Shown here: one piece after another, positions 1 to 9,589 of the stretch | Layout: the number at the start of each line of letters is the position of its first letter | Position numbering within the stretch: the stretch's first letter is position 1 | Assembly: GCF_007826885.1 (NCBI RefSeq) | Contig: NZ_ML675591.1 | Location: 1-64,000 of the forward strand | Direction of reading: 5' to 3' | DNA from: Candidatus Nitrosocosmicus arcticus | Lineage (GTDB): Archaea; Thermoproteota; Nitrososphaeria; Nitrososphaerales; Nitrososphaeraceae | Length of the DNA: 64,000 bases | Notes under the pieces: model-generated | The model's database searches: none | Told to the model about the DNA's origin: nothing | Seen by the model: the letters and a program-made list of their open reading frames with translations, nothing else | Translations under genes and position numbers: made by a program

Positions 1-24
1 CTTGATAACTATTTACAATGTTTA

Positions 25-183
25 TTAATTCTGTGGAATTTGTTTTCTTGATTCATCTATTGATTTTTTGATATTATCTTTGGTTTCATCTAATGATTGG
101 TTAACTGATTCATTGAAATTACTGTTATTATTTTGTTCATAGGTATTATTTGAATTTTGGTTAGTTTCTATCTTCTTTGACAT
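25..183 (-). pseudogene. Phasin-like protein, frameshifted N-terminal part
   Basis: The first 45 or so codons closely match the N-termini of the two intact paralogues at 31486-32082 and 35697-36296 (start MSKKIETNQN, then SVNQSLDETKDNIKKSIDES). Two extra bases relative to those copies around positions 20-36 shift the frame, giving a TAA at 25-27 after 52 codons. The DNA left of the stop still matches the paralogues in another frame, so the remainder lies outside the window or is broken. The upstream DNA up to the repeat at 261 is also shared with both paralogues, so this is a third copy of the same cassette. Confidence 0.7.
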
Positions 184-260
184 ACCATCTATTAGTTACC
201 GTACTATATAAATACTGGTATTAAACGGTTTTTAATACCAAATATTGACGAAGATAGGGC

Positions 261-300
261 TCTGGGGAATTAAGTTTCGTATGCTATAGGGGTTCGCCAA
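261..300 (+). repeat. tRNA-Lys-end repeat site, degenerate double copy
   Basis: Resembles the GGATTAAGTTCCGTATGGTATA arm only loosely (reads GGAATTAAGTTTCGTATGCT then ATAGGGGTTCG); second core is eroded to GGTTCGCCAA. Leftmost member of the family described at 25688. It lies upstream of the broken phasin-like gene exactly where the intact paralogues have their sites. Confidence 0.5.
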
Positions 301-407
301 ATATCGGATTTTTTCACATTAATTGGCGGAGAAAGGAGTGAAAATGTTGTTGTCATGATTGACTGTTATAGGTAGAGTTAAGTCAGATCTAAAGATTTAC
401 TTTTTGT

Positions 408-1223
408 ATGTCATTTACCTTAAATTCTACGGCTAAATTAAATAATGGAGTTCAAATTCCACGACTCGGACTGGGAGTTTATCAAATACCTCCGGGAAAA
501 TCAACCGTAAAAGCAGTCAAATACGCACTGGAAATTGGATATAAACACTTTGATACTGCTAAGATTTATGGTAATGAATCAGATGTTGGCAAGGCCTTAA
601 AGGAAAGTGATGTAAAAAGAGAAGACATTTTTATCACTACAAAGGTCTGGAACAGTGACCAAGGATACAATTCCACTCTAAAGGCACTTGAATCTAGCCT
701 TAAACGCCTTGGCTTATCTTATGTGGATCTCTATCTTATACATTGGCCAGTTCAGGGAAAGATTATTGAAACATGGAAGGCCATGATTAAGCTACTAAAT
801 AGCGGAAAAGTCAATGCAATTGGAGTGAGCAACTACTCCATCAATGAATTGAAAGAGACGATACACAGCTCCGATACTGTACCTGCCATTAATCAAGTGG
901 AATTTCATCCATTCTTAAATCAGAAAGATCTATTGCAATTCTGCAAGAGCAATGTAATTCAGCTTGAAGCTTATAGTCCATTAACAAGAGGCGAAAGGCT
1001 AAATGATCCTAATATAGTTAGAATTGCAAAAGCGTATGACAAAACCTCTGCACAAATACTTGTACGTTGGAGCTTGCAACATGATTTAGTTGTTATTCCA
1101 AAATCTAGTCATGAGGAAAGAATTTTAGAAAACAGCCAGGTGTTTGATTTCCACATCAATCAAAAAGATATGGAAATTTTAGATTTGTTGAATGAGGATT
1201 TGAGTACAGTTTTTTTGGATTAG
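408..1223 (+). CDS. Aldo/keto reductase
   Basis: 271 aa, normal length for a monomeric AKR of the diketogluconate-reductase/prostaglandin-F-synthase type. It should reduce carbonyl compounds with NADPH in the cytoplasm. Visible tetrad: D49 and Y54 (in HFDTAKIYGNE), K79 (TTKVW) and H112 (LYLIHWP). The IPKSS motif near the C-terminus is the usual cofactor-phosphate-binding segment. The ATG at 408 gives the standard N-terminus. It stands alone between two repeat sites (261 and 1434), so it is probably transcribed on its own. Substrate cannot be told from sequence. Confidence 0.93.
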   Translation: MSFTLNSTAKLNNGVQIPRLGLGVYQIPPGKSTVKAVKYALEIGYKHFDTAKIYGNESDVGKALKESDVKREDIFITTKVWNSDQGYNSTLKALESSLKRLGLSYVDLYLIHWPVQGKIIETWKAMIKLLNSGKVNAIGVSNYSINELKETIHSSDTVPAINQVEFHPFLNQKDLLQFCKSNVIQLEAYSPLTRGERLNDPNIVRIAKAYDKTSAQILVRWSLQHDLVVIPKSSHEERILENSQVFDFHINQKDMEILDLLNEDLSTVFLD

Positions 1224-1433
1224 CAACAGTTTCAATATGGCCTTATCAATTGGTTAGGATAAAATGTAATTTGTTTCTAATTAGCACAAAATAACATCTA
1301 AAAGGCTGCCTTTTTGTCAAATGAACCTTGTACTAATACGGATTACTGACAATTAACGTTCTCAAAAGAGGATGTCAAATTAAAGGAGAGTTATTAGTTA
1401 GATGAAACTAGGATGGATTTAAATTGAAATGAG

Positions 1434-1488
1434 GTTACTAAAATAGGTATCTGGTTCGGTGGAAATTCGCACTTGCGAGATTTGGACC
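1434..1488 (+). repeat. tRNA-Lys-end repeat site, single core
   Basis: Left arm GTTACTAAAATAGGTATCT, core GGTTCGGTGG at 1453-1462, then a 26-bp tail with weak dyad around CTTGCGAG centred 13 bp after the core. The 303-bp gap between the reductase and the acidic ORF holds nothing else that I can see. Confidence 0.85.
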
Positions 1489-1526
1489 AATAATCAATTT
1501 TCGTTTAATGTATCATCGGTTTCTGT

Positions 1527-1718
1527 TTATTCATCTTGTTCTCCTGAGATAAAGCCTGCATCGTCACCGGTACTGTCACTATCACCACTGTCACTATCAC
1601 CACTGTCACTATCACCACTGTCACTATCACCACTAGCGGTTTCTGTTTCTTCTTCATCGTCTGCTAAAGTACTTGATGCAGAAACGCTATCCTCATCATT
1701 ATTGCTAGATACATCCAT
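1527..1718 (-). CDS. Small acidic Ser/Asp/Gly-repeat protein
   Basis: 63 aa from ATG 1718 (MDVSSNNDED); an in-frame ATG ten codons upstream (1748) is the alternative. The C-terminal half is four exact SGDSD pentads, coded by a 15-bp tandem repeat at about 1573-1637, followed by a TGDDAGF tail. No membrane segment. The opposite strand is also open here, but reads as an unlikely Ser/Leu/Pro repeat that runs into the next gene, so the minus strand is preferred. Function unknown; low complexity lowers confidence that it is translated. A comparable 15-bp repeat coding SGGDD occurs in the gene at 26010. Confidence 0.5.
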   Translation of the reverse strand: MDVSSNNDEDSVSASSTLADDEEETETASGDSDSGDSDSGDSDSGDSDSTGDDAGFISGEQDE

Positions 1719-1810
1719 TACTATTGAAATTCGAAAAAAGATATTCAAAATAGCACTTCAACTAAACGACAATCATTCTATGATACTAATAGGTGTAAAT
1801 CATTTTATCA

Positions 1811-2977
1811 ATGAAACAACGTATATTTCTGTATCTATTATTTATTGTTATTTTCATATTTCATACTATGGAAACTATTAAGACGCCCTCAACTAAAGAA
1901 GGAACTAATAACCTTATAGACGAGAAAAGAGAGAAGGACGGTAGTACAAGTATTTATGACCATATTTTTGATGTTGCAATAATAGGTGGAGGGTATGCAG
2001 GCTTGTCTGCGGCATTGCTACTGGGAAGATATCTGCGGCCCACTATTATTTTTGATGTTGTAAAGCACAGGAAATCTAGTTTACATGGTTATTTGGGATT
2101 TGAAAAATCCCAAATAAAAGAAGTGATCCAAAAATCATGGCAGGATGTGCTCCAATACCGTTCTGTAAAAAGAGTAGAAGAGCGGGTTGAAAAGGTGGAA
2201 AAGGACTGCGATAACAACATTTTTTTAATAACGACCACAGCAAAAAACAAAAAAGATGATAATCATGGCAAAGATAATACCATTAAAAGAAGAGCCAAAG
2301 CAAAATATCTTATTATTGCAACAGGGGTGATACATGTACAGCCGAACATAAAGAATTTTGAAGAATATCTTGGAAATAGTATTTGGCACTGTCCTCATTG
2401 CGATGGATTTGAAACTACTAATAAAAAACTAGTCATAATTGCATCAGATAACCAAAATAACCAGGCTTTAAAATATGCCAAAATATTTCTAGGCTGGACA
2501 AAAGACATTACATTATTCTTCCAACGGTCCGAAGAAGTCAATGATGGTAACACCGTAGCAACAGGCGGTGGATGCCAATTGACAGGTGAACAAAAAAGCG
2601 AAGCAATGGCTTTGGGTATCAACGTAATTGAAAATGACGATATAGCCGAAATTGTTTCTGATTCAAAGACAAATAAAATGAAAGGCATTCTATCAAAAAG
2701 AAATAAGTTTTATGAAGCTGATGTATTATTTTATCATCTTGGACAGATTATTCAAAACGAGATTGCAAGTCAACTTGGATGCGAATTGGATGAGGGATAC
2801 GTAAAGGTAGATAAAAAGCAACAGACTACGGTCTCGAATGTTTATGCTGCAGGCGACCTGGACACAGACAGACATTATGCCATATTAGCTACTGCAAGTG
2901 GTGCGTTGGCAGCAATATCCATTTATGAGGATTTATTAAAAGACGCAATCAATACAACTAAAGAAGAGACAAAGTAA
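1811..2977 (+). CDS. Thioredoxin-reductase-like FAD oxidoreductase
   Basis: 388 aa class II pyridine nucleotide-disulfide oxidoreductase. FAD-binding GGGYAG at residues 59-64 (VAIIGGGYAG), the mid motif ATG (170-172), second FAD motif VYAAGDLDT at about 344-352. The redox site position carries CPHC (194-197, in WHCPHCDGFE) instead of CATC of classical TrxB, so it belongs to the ferredoxin/other-partner or 'thioredoxin reductase-like' branch; a GGGCQLTGE segment replaces the usual NADPH GxGxxA motif (residues 252-260), which is odd. The first 19 residues are hydrophobic (FLYLLFIVIFIF) and could be an anchor, or the start may be M20 (ATG 1868). Partner protein unknown. Confidence 0.85.
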   Translation: MKQRIFLYLLFIVIFIFHTMETIKTPSTKEGTNNLIDEKREKDGSTSIYDHIFDVAIIGGGYAGLSAALLLGRYLRPTIIFDVVKHRKSSLHGYLGFEKSQIKEVIQKSWQDVLQYRSVKRVEERVEKVEKDCDNNIFLITTTAKNKKDDNHGKDNTIKRRAKAKYLIIATGVIHVQPNIKNFEEYLGNSIWHCPHCDGFETTNKKLVIIASDNQNNQALKYAKIFLGWTKDITLFFQRSEEVNDGNTVATGGGCQLTGEQKSEAMALGINVIENDDIAEIVSDSKTNKMKGILSKRNKFYEADVLFYHLGQIIQNEIASQLGCELDEGYVKVDKKQQTTVSNVYAAGDLDTDRHYAILATASGALAAISIYEDLLKDAINTTKEETK

Positions 2978-3056
2978 TTAGATTTGATCATATAAAGAGT
3001 ATCAAGAGATATCAATCGATATTGAATCAAAGATACTAAATGATTTAGATGATAAA

Positions 3057-3209
3057 ATGCATAACTTGTCAGAGTCAGCCATTGCTAGACCACATCAAGT
3101 AGAGATATTTAATAGGGATGTGGGCTCTCAGTCGCCCAAAGAAGAGTGTGCAATGTATGCTCTAAACGTATGCGCATATCCATTTCATATGTATCAAAGG
3201 GGATATTGA
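3057..3209 (+). pseudogene. Possible gene remnant, unknown
   Basis: An open frame from 2988 to a TGA at 3207-3209 reads like coding sequence (ARPHQVEIFNRDVG, then ECAMYALNVCAYPFHMYQRG), with the first ATG at 3057 giving 50 aa. I recognise no family. The 665-bp interval 2978-3642 otherwise contains only the repeat site at 3457. Confidence 0.3.
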
Positions 3210-3456
3210 GGGAAACGAGTGGAATGGTTGACTTCGAACTATAAGAACAGCATTTAAAGAATAAACAATAGGCGATTATTGGAGACATCAGAACTAGAAG
3301 CATGGATTGGTCTTGAATTTCGAGACTTCATAACAATGAAATAGTTCGTAAATAACCAAATTCGATTCCACCGGAGGAATTAACAACGTTTGTTGGAGCA
3401 TCCGAAGTTTATCTAGCAGATCTAATCAATAATCGCTTTTTTTGTATATTAAAGTT

Positions 3457-3510
3457 GTTCCTAACAAAGGTATCTGATTCGGTGGAAATCATGAGGATAT
3501 CCACATGGGT
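3457..3510 (+). repeat. tRNA-Lys-end repeat site, GGATATCC tail
   Basis: Core GATTCGGTGG at 3476-3485, preceded by GGTATCT and followed by AAATCATGAGGATATCCACA; the GGATATCC palindrome is centred 13 bp past the core. Confidence 0.85.
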
Positions 3511-3642
3511 CGTATTCAAATTAGTATGTGTATACTTCAATAGGCAATTAAACAGGAACTGTATGAGATAAATTATTCTTTTATCTTGTCTCTATAGGAA
3601 GATAATAGATATCTTTAACTTAATGCAAAACACTTACTGCAT

Positions 3643-3837
3643 ATGACATTAAGCCTTAATTGCAAAGATGCGGGAGACCCCGTATGTACTCATACGATGT
3701 ATGGTGATACAGAGGAAGAATTATTAGAAAATGCAAAGAAACATGGCATTGAAGTTCACGGCTATACAGAGGAGTCATTCAAAGAAGAAATGGCAAAGAA
3801 CTTGGAAGATTTTAGAAAATTAATAAAAACTGCCTGA
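3643..3837 (+). CDS. DUF1059 small protein
   Basis: 64 aa. Matches the DUF1059 pattern: a Cys near the N-terminus (LNCKDAGDPVC), the acidic TEEELLENAKKHGIEVHG helix typical of the family, and full family length. The family's role is not established; the cysteines and a conserved His suggest metal binding, which is inference. A TATA-like stretch lies upstream at about 3608-3620. Next downstream is a broken DUF4242 gene on the same strand; both families are common small stand-alone genes in soil archaea. Confidence 0.8.
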   Translation: MTLSLNCKDAGDPVCTHTMYGDTEEELLENAKKHGIEVHGYTEESFKEEMAKNLEDFRKLIKTA

Positions 3838-3920
3838 TTTTTTATAATATATTTTTTAATAATTTGAATATTCGAAAATTACGTTATCTCCAATTGTATA
3901 CTCGCCCCTCTATGCTAATC

Positions 3921-4153
3921 ATGCCTAGATTTCTTGATGCTCATAAAATGAGTTCAGTTAGCTAAGATATGCTTAAAAAGCACAAAATCAGCCAAAGGAT
4001 GATTTTGGTGTATCACAGGTAAATATGATTTACAACAAAGAAGACAAGTTGTTTTGTTTGGTAGACGCACCTGATAAAGAATCTGTAAGAAAACACCATG
4101 AAAAATTTGGAACTACATGTGAGTGGATAACAGAAGTAAAGACTACCGCTTGA
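3921..4153 (+). pseudogene. DUF4242 (nickel-binding-like) gene, stop and frameshift
   Basis: ATG at 3921 opens MPRFLDAHKMSSVS, then an in-frame TAA (3963-3965 region), then DMLK, then a one-base shift in an A-run, after which the frame reads AQNQPKDDFGVSQVNMIYNK and EDKLFCLVDAPDKE to KFGTTCEWITEV and TGA 4151-4153. Order and spacing match the small DUF4242/SCO4226-type family from first to last residue, so this is a whole gene killed by one nonsense change and one frameshift rather than a fragment. Confidence 0.75.
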
Positions 4154-4296
4154 TTAAATAGTAACTCAAATCTATCTTTCCTGTTTTTTATTATACAAAG
4201 CTTTATCAATACAATTTTTTGAAACGCTAGTTGTAGGTTGTCACAAATAAATGGGTCAAACCTCTTACAGTCCTACTCACGTGTGTATCTACATCT

Positions 4297-5505
4297 TTAT
4301 TTTTCCACTAATTCCTTTTTATATGATTTTTTCAACCAGATTGGCGTAATAATTGTTGTAACCGCTACCATTATGATTATTGAAGTATAGATATCAGTAG
4401 AAAGTACACCTGATGTAACTCCAACACCAGCAACAATCAATCCTACTTCACCTCTGGATATCATGCCTATTCCAACTCTCATAGATTTTGTTTTATCTTT
4501 GAGAAACAATATGGATGGTAATCCACATCCTAGCAACTTTGTAGAAATTGCTATTGCTATAATTATTCCTGCTATAATTAATACATCAGCATTAACACCT
4601 CTCAAGTCCACTTGAGCACCTATTATTGCGAAAAATAAAGGTGCAAAAATAAATTGTAATTTGTGAGCATATTCTTCGACTTGTTTTATTAGTTTGGTAC
4701 TAGCAACCGCCATTCCCGCAGCAAACGCTCCCACGATGGGAGATAAACCGACATAGGCTGCAACCCCCGCAATACCAAAGAAAATTGCTGTTGTGATTCC
4801 TTCAATACTACCTCTTGACCTCCATAATTTTTCTCTATGTAGTATTCTTGGAATAAGAAAAATGGCGCCAATTAATAACACAGCAAATAAGCCTAGAATT
4901 TTTAAAATTAGAAAGGCTATGTCCATTATTTGCGGCGAAGTGTCACCAGATTGCACCATTGTAACAACGACAGATAATATTGCTATTGCAAGAATATCAT
5001 CTACTATAGCGGCCCCCAGGATAAGTCGGGCTTCCTTGGATTGCATTCTTCCTAATTCTGTTAATACCTGAATAGAGATTGCTATACTTGTGGCGGTCAA
5101 CGCTGTAGCTATAAGTAGTATTTCAAATGAATCCAATCCGTACATCGAAAGGACCATGAAACCCACTCCAAATGGTACAATTACTCCCAGTGCACCAATG
5201 GTAAAGGATGCTGCGCCTCCTTTTAGAAATTCTCTTGGCGTAATTTCCAACCCTGCGATAAATAATATTACAATAGCTGCTAATTCTCCTATATGCTTGA
5301 TAGTTTCATCAAGGACAACCAAGGGTTGGCCATCAAATAATGGTAATCCACCCAGAGCATATGGACCCACAATAATACCAGCTAATAGTTCTCCCAATAC
5401 AACCGGTTGCTTTATTCGTTGAAATAACTCTGCAATTATTTTAGCACTAAATAAGAGAATAGAAAGTGATATTATGATGTGTATAAAAACGGATTCAGCA
5501 GCCAT
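4297..5505 (-). CDS. CPA2 monovalent cation/proton antiporter
   Basis: 402 aa membrane protein with about 12 predicted helices, a KefB/NapA-type Na+/H+ exchanger domain without the C-terminal RCK/TrkA domain seen in many KefB proteins. Recognisable segments: QPVVLGELLAGIIVGP in helix 1-2, GLEITP at the end of helix 3, ATALTATSIAISIQVL and AIVDDILAIAIL (the DD pair of the ion-binding site), MISRGEVGLIVAGVG near the end. It should exchange Na+ or K+ for protons at the cytoplasmic membrane. ATG 5505 is the natural start. Next to a second ion transporter (6242) on the other strand. Confidence 0.92.
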   Translation of the reverse strand: MAAESVFIHIIISLSILLFSAKIIAELFQRIKQPVVLGELLAGIIVGPYALGGLPLFDGQPLVVLDETIKHIGELAAIVILFIAGLEITPREFLKGGAASFTIGALGVIVPFGVGFMVLSMYGLDSFEILLIATALTATSIAISIQVLTELGRMQSKEARLILGAAIVDDILAIAILSVVVTMVQSGDTSPQIMDIAFLILKILGLFAVLLIGAIFLIPRILHREKLWRSRGSIEGITTAIFFGIAGVAAYVGLSPIVGAFAAGMAVASTKLIKQVEEYAHKLQFIFAPLFFAIIGAQVDLRGVNADVLIIAGIIIAIAISTKLLGCGLPSILFLKDKTKSMRVGIGMISRGEVGLIVAGVGVTSGVLSTDIYTSIIIMVAVTTIITPIWLKKSYKKELVEK

Positions 5506-5619
5506 GGTCTTCTAGTATCTTGTATTATTTTGAATATAATAATATAACAAAAATTCTAAATGATTGCTCAATAAATGCTAGGTTCTAAATATCATTATAT
5601 AACTTAGAGAAGTGTAATT

Positions 5620-6051
5620 TCAAAAAAGACTTTTTGGCATTTCATCCATATCGTAATAATAGCCCAAAATATTATCAACAGTATGTTCTAGCTGAGTATT
5701 ACTGTTTATCAGAACATATATAATTTTATCCATTTCAAATATTTTTAATATTCTCAAATTATCATATTCTAAAACAATCCAGTTTATTTTACCTAAGATA
5801 CTTTTATCCGCTACTTCTGTATTCTCTATTGGTAATTCTTTGTCTTCTACGTCAATGTTTAAGTTTAAATCCAACTCCTTGACTATAGAATCGACATACC
5901 CTCTATCTATATGGGAATTTTTGGCAATGTACAATTCTTTTATTTGAGATGACACCACAATAAAAACTGCTAAAATGTCATCATCTACTTCGACTAAATG
6001 TTTTATTTTATCATAGTTATTACCCTTATTTTTATCTAGGCTGTACTTCAC
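5620..6051 (-). CDS. Hypothetical protein, possible roadblock-like fold
   Basis: 143 aa, soluble, no Cys. Alternating strands (DDDILAVFIVVSS, INWIVLEYDNLRILKIF, KIIYVLINSN) followed by a helix with Tyr-rich end are reminiscent of the small roadblock/LC7-like proteins abundant in Nitrososphaerota, but I cannot assign it to a named family. It lies 114 bp from the antiporter start on the same strand and could be its leader gene, with the promoter in the 6052-6241 interval shared with the divergent permease. Confidence 0.7.
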   Translation of the reverse strand: MKYSLDKNKGNNYDKIKHLVEVDDDILAVFIVVSSQIKELYIAKNSHIDRGYVDSIVKELDLNLNIDVEDKELPIENTEVADKSILGKINWIVLEYDNLRILKIFEMDKIIYVLINSNTQLEHTVDNILGYYYDMDEMPKSLF

Positions 6052-6241
6052 TATTTTCTATCTTAGTAGAGTTGGATATATCATTTTAAGATGATTTCCT
6101 TTTGCAGTTATTAAGAAACATCCCCCTTAAGTCTAATTCTTTGATAGAGTGCATTCTATGGAAATCTGCCGAATGGTTAGAGAGGAGAAAAAAATATTAC
6201 CTCTATATTTAAAAACAGCTTACTTCCTTTTCAAATAGATC

Positions 6242-7690
6242 GTGAGCATGCATAAAAAATATTCAATTGGTATATTGTTAATTGCAATTTACATTGTTAT
6301 ACTTTTTACAATTCCTCCTTTGGTATTTGAAAAGAGCGTTACCCCCATTATAGCGGGCATCACCGTAATCATGGTTGCAATCTACGTCTTGCTCGGACTT
6401 GATATTATCCATCGAACGGCTATTGCCATATTTGGAGCAATTCTATCCATTATTCTAGCCATTGTACTAGGCTCTTTTCAGGCTGAGAATAGCCTTGATT
6501 TTGTTATTGAATCTATTGATTTCAACACCATAGGCCTGTTACTTGGAATGATGATTATGGTAGCCATACTAGGAGAAACAGGTGTTTTTCATCAGGTTGG
6601 AATAAAACTAGGAAAAATTAGCAAAGGCAATGTTTGGATATTGATGTTATTATTATGTACTTTTACATCGGTAGCATCAATGTTCGTTGATAATGTTACT
6701 ACTATTTTACTAATGATTCCAGTTACACTTTCTATAACACGAACGCTAAGAATTCATCCAATTCCATTTATTATGGCACAAGTTATGGTATCAAATATTG
6801 GAGGAGCCGCAACTCTTATTGGCGACCCTCCAAATATCCTAATTGGTTCAGCGGCAGGAATTGACTTTAACTCTTTTTTGATTTACATGGGACCAACAAT
6901 TGCCATTGTTTTTGGATTTTCCTTACTCCTAATCAAATTGTTCTTTAAAAAAGAGTTAAAAGTTGAACAAAAATTAGAACAGCAAGAAGATATCCAACAG
7001 TTAATGCATAGAGATGAAAATGCAATATTAATACATCATAAAGGATTACTGATAAAATCCTTAATTGTATTAATAGGCGTAATTATACTATTTTCTTTGC
7101 AGACAATTACCCATTTAGAAGTATCAATCGTAGCAATTGGAGGCGCTGCAGTATTATTAATTATAAGCAGAGTTTCATTAGAAAAAATTCTGCATGAAGT
7201 CGATTGGGCTACTCTGTTATTCTTTGTAGGTTTATTTGTTATTGTTGGAGTTGCGGAACACGCTGGATTGATAAATATACTTGCAAATCTAGCTCTAGAC
7301 ATAACTGGTGGTAACCCTTGGGTAACTTTTGTTATGGTTATTTGGTTGGCAGGTATTGCAAGTGCCTTTGTAGATAATATTCCCTTTACAACTACAATGA
7401 TTCCGCTGATTCATACTCTAAACGGCGACCCGACAATTGCAGCTTCCTTTGGAAGTGAAAGTGGTTATCAATTTAGTCCTTTATGGTGGGCTTTGGCATT
7501 AGGAGCGGACCTGGGAGGTAACGGCACTTTAATTGGTTCTAGTGCAGGAGTAGTTGCTGCAGGACTAAGTGAAAAGTTTGGACATCATATATCTTTTACA
7601 AGATGGATAAGAATTGGTTTTCCATTAATGCTCATAACTCTGGCAATCGGAACAGTAGTTCTTTACGGATTTCTTCTATTTCTACATTAA
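6242..7690 (+). CDS. ArsB/NhaD-type permease (ion transporter superfamily)
   Basis: 482 aa, 12-13 hydrophobic segments, with the two hallmark repeats of the ArsB/NhaD/CitM superfamily: VDNVTTILLMIPV and VDNIPFTTTMIP, and the loop NIGGAATLIGDPPNILIG (with a second GGNGTLIGSSAGVVAAG). Such proteins extrude arsenite or exchange Na+/H+. The track start is a GTG at 6242; ATG 6248 is equally possible. TATATTTAAA at about 6202 fits a short leader. The arsenic cluster at 12.8-15.3 kb makes arsenite efflux plausible, but it is not in that operon and NhaD-like antiport is as likely. Confidence 0.88.
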   Translation: MSMHKKYSIGILLIAIYIVILFTIPPLVFEKSVTPIIAGITVIMVAIYVLLGLDIIHRTAIAIFGAILSIILAIVLGSFQAENSLDFVIESIDFNTIGLLLGMMIMVAILGETGVFHQVGIKLGKISKGNVWILMLLLCTFTSVASMFVDNVTTILLMIPVTLSITRTLRIHPIPFIMAQVMVSNIGGAATLIGDPPNILIGSAAGIDFNSFLIYMGPTIAIVFGFSLLLIKLFFKKELKVEQKLEQQEDIQQLMHRDENAILIHHKGLLIKSLIVLIGVIILFSLQTITHLEVSIVAIGGAAVLLIISRVSLEKILHEVDWATLLFFVGLFVIVGVAEHAGLINILANLALDITGGNPWVTFVMVIWLAGIASAFVDNIPFTTTMIPLIHTLNGDPTIAASFGSESGYQFSPLWWALALGADLGGNGTLIGSSAGVVAAGLSEKFGHHISFTRWIRIGFPLMLITLAIGTVVLYGFLLFLH

Positions 7691-8639
7691 TCAGATAAAT
7701 GGATTGGATATTTCAAATGTTTCCCCTCTATCAATGATTAATCTCAGCTCTAATTCTTTAGTTTATTTAATCCCTTTTTATAAGCCGCTATTCACAGATA
7801 GAAGAATGATTCCTTTGTGAAGGATTATTGAACTTTAGACCTTTAGAAGACTTTGTAACATCTTCATTGGTCAACACCTTTTTCTTTTTTTATATTTCAT
7901 CCAGATTTTCTATTCCGTATTTTCTTCAGGTTCTAGATCATGTTGATACTTGTCTCATTGTAGAGTAGAAGAGAACTCTGATTTGTTTAAGAATGTATAA
8001 CTATCGCCAATTATCTTATCTTTTATTATTCTGATTTTTGATTTCTTTTTCATTTCCTTTTCACTTTTATATTGAACATACTACTGAATTCCGTTGAAAC
8101 ATTCCTCATCTATTGATAATAAATAAATGAAATCGAGATTTTGATAATGATTTTATAGTAAGAATTAGAGTAATAGTAAAAGTAGGGTTAAGAATAAAGA
8201 CATCAACAAGGAAAATCGTAACGTTATCTACCCCTCAAGTTTTTGTGCCTATACAAAAATGAAAGTAGCGAAATTTATTTTTCTTCAAATTATTTATCCT
8301 ATTTATAGACTATAAGTAACAGCATTTGAATTACTTAGGTGCAACGATTTTATTATTCTATTGTCTAAACACTTATGACCGGATTGTAGCCTTTTGATTC
8401 TTAACTTTATGTTTTTCGCACGTTGGTCAACAATGCGGATATGTTTCTACGCTAATAGTACATTATAGTTGTAAAAAATCTTATAAAAATTTGATCTGTA
8501 TATAAACTTGATTCTTGTTTCTATAGAATTACGATCTGCAAAGAAAATTAATGGCATCCGACTCATGAAACATATACAGACTCTAATAAACAATCGAATT
8601 ACAAAAGAGGTATACAATTAGTAGTAGTAAAGCCTTGGT
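7691..8639. other. Gene-free interval
   Basis: About 950 bp, very AT-rich, with no open frame that looks translated on either strand and no repeat site. I see only T-runs after the permease stop (about 7870-7890 and 8030-8070) that could terminate transcription. Confidence 0.5.
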
Positions 8640-9020
8640 CCTCATTAGTGTTGTTACAGTTTAATGTACCATAATTTTGCATGAACAAACAAGCGGTGGT
8701 GCGACAATGATAGAAAAGATAGAAAACCACGCTTCAAGGGCCAATTTGCAATTATTATTCTTACTCCTGATGATATTGGGAGACTCAAGGACGCGACAAG
8801 CGAAAAGCCTTGCGCTCGTCAAAAAGTCATTTTCGAATTGGGTTATTTTTAGGTCGATTGGGAAGAAAATAATTTTATTGTTTATATAAGGAACGATGGA
8901 AATTCCATCCGATTTTAATGAGTATTTTTTACTCCATTTAAAGAAGATGTCAAAGAAACCTATAGAGAATTGGCTAGAGAGTTGACGAACTCCGGCTATA
9001 TCATTACTAAGTATTTATAA
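8640..9020 (+). pseudogene. Decayed TIR-like (CAP12/Pycsar-type) nucleotide-binding protein
   Basis: Reading across at least four frameshifts recovers a PF10137-type TIR-like domain in order: [18 protein letters not shown] (8656-8720, after a lost base), then [17 protein letters not shown] and [12 protein letters not shown] in a second frame from 8745, then LGRLGRK in a third after a missing T at 8847-8852, then EIPSDFN, then FKEDVKETYRELAREL and TNSGYIITKYL to TAA 9018-9020. Family proteins carry exactly this HEQ..GxTIIEK, LTPDD, ARxNVxxELGxF, GR series and act as NAD-degrading or nucleotide-sensing effectors in CBASS/Pycsar-like defence, often as stand-alone genes. N-terminal part upstream of 8640 not recoverable. 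Confidence 0.8.
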
Positions 9021-9071
9021 TATCAAGGTGAACATTTACAAATTACGCTATCTCTAATACTATACTAAATT

Positions 9072-9167
9072 GTTACTAAAATCTAAACTTGGTATCAAGT
9101 CCGGTGGGATCAAGTTCCCTATGGTATAAGGGTTCGGTTGAAATGACTTGGATATCCACATGAGTCT
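9072..9167 (+). repeat. tRNA-Lys-end repeat site, double core
   Basis: Cores AGTCCGGTGG (9098) and GGTTCGGTTG (9131) are 33 bp apart; between them GATCAAGTTCCCTATGGTAT, after them a GGATATCC tail. The interval 9021-9589 holds nothing else I can support. Confidence 0.8.
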
Positions 9168-9589
9168 ATTAAAGGAAGTATAAAATGGCCACTTTTTATC
9201 AAAAATGTTTAGGGCGGATTTGTTCAAATCAGCAGGTTTTGTTTTCTTTTCTTTTTCGTTAATTAGATAATACTTTATACTCTAGGAGACAAAATAATTA
9301 AAAACAATCTTTCCAGACAACCAAGCGTTAATCCTACAACAAGCCTTGGAATCCATTTAGGTAAGCGAACCAGGATTATTCCTATTACATGTCAATTAAT
9401 TAATACTTGACTCGAATCGAGTGGGATACGCGGCAAAAATGACATGGAACCGTTACAACATATTAATGGTTCAGGATTCAGGTTCAGTGGCCAGTCTCTT
9501 TGAGAGTCGAGGTTTGCAGAAAGAAATGAATAATTGAAAAGGGATAATCTTACAGGCTATTGTCTTGTCCAAAGAAAAAGGTGATGGAC

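Noticed and set aside
1459-1881. 140-aa frame with SLSPL repeats on the plus strand
   Set aside because: It is the complement of the DSDSG-coding repeat, overlaps the start of the flavoprotein and lacks any normal composition.
3109-3303. 64-aa minus-strand frame
   Set aside because: Antisense to a more coding-like plus-strand frame (2988-3209), with no recognisable features.
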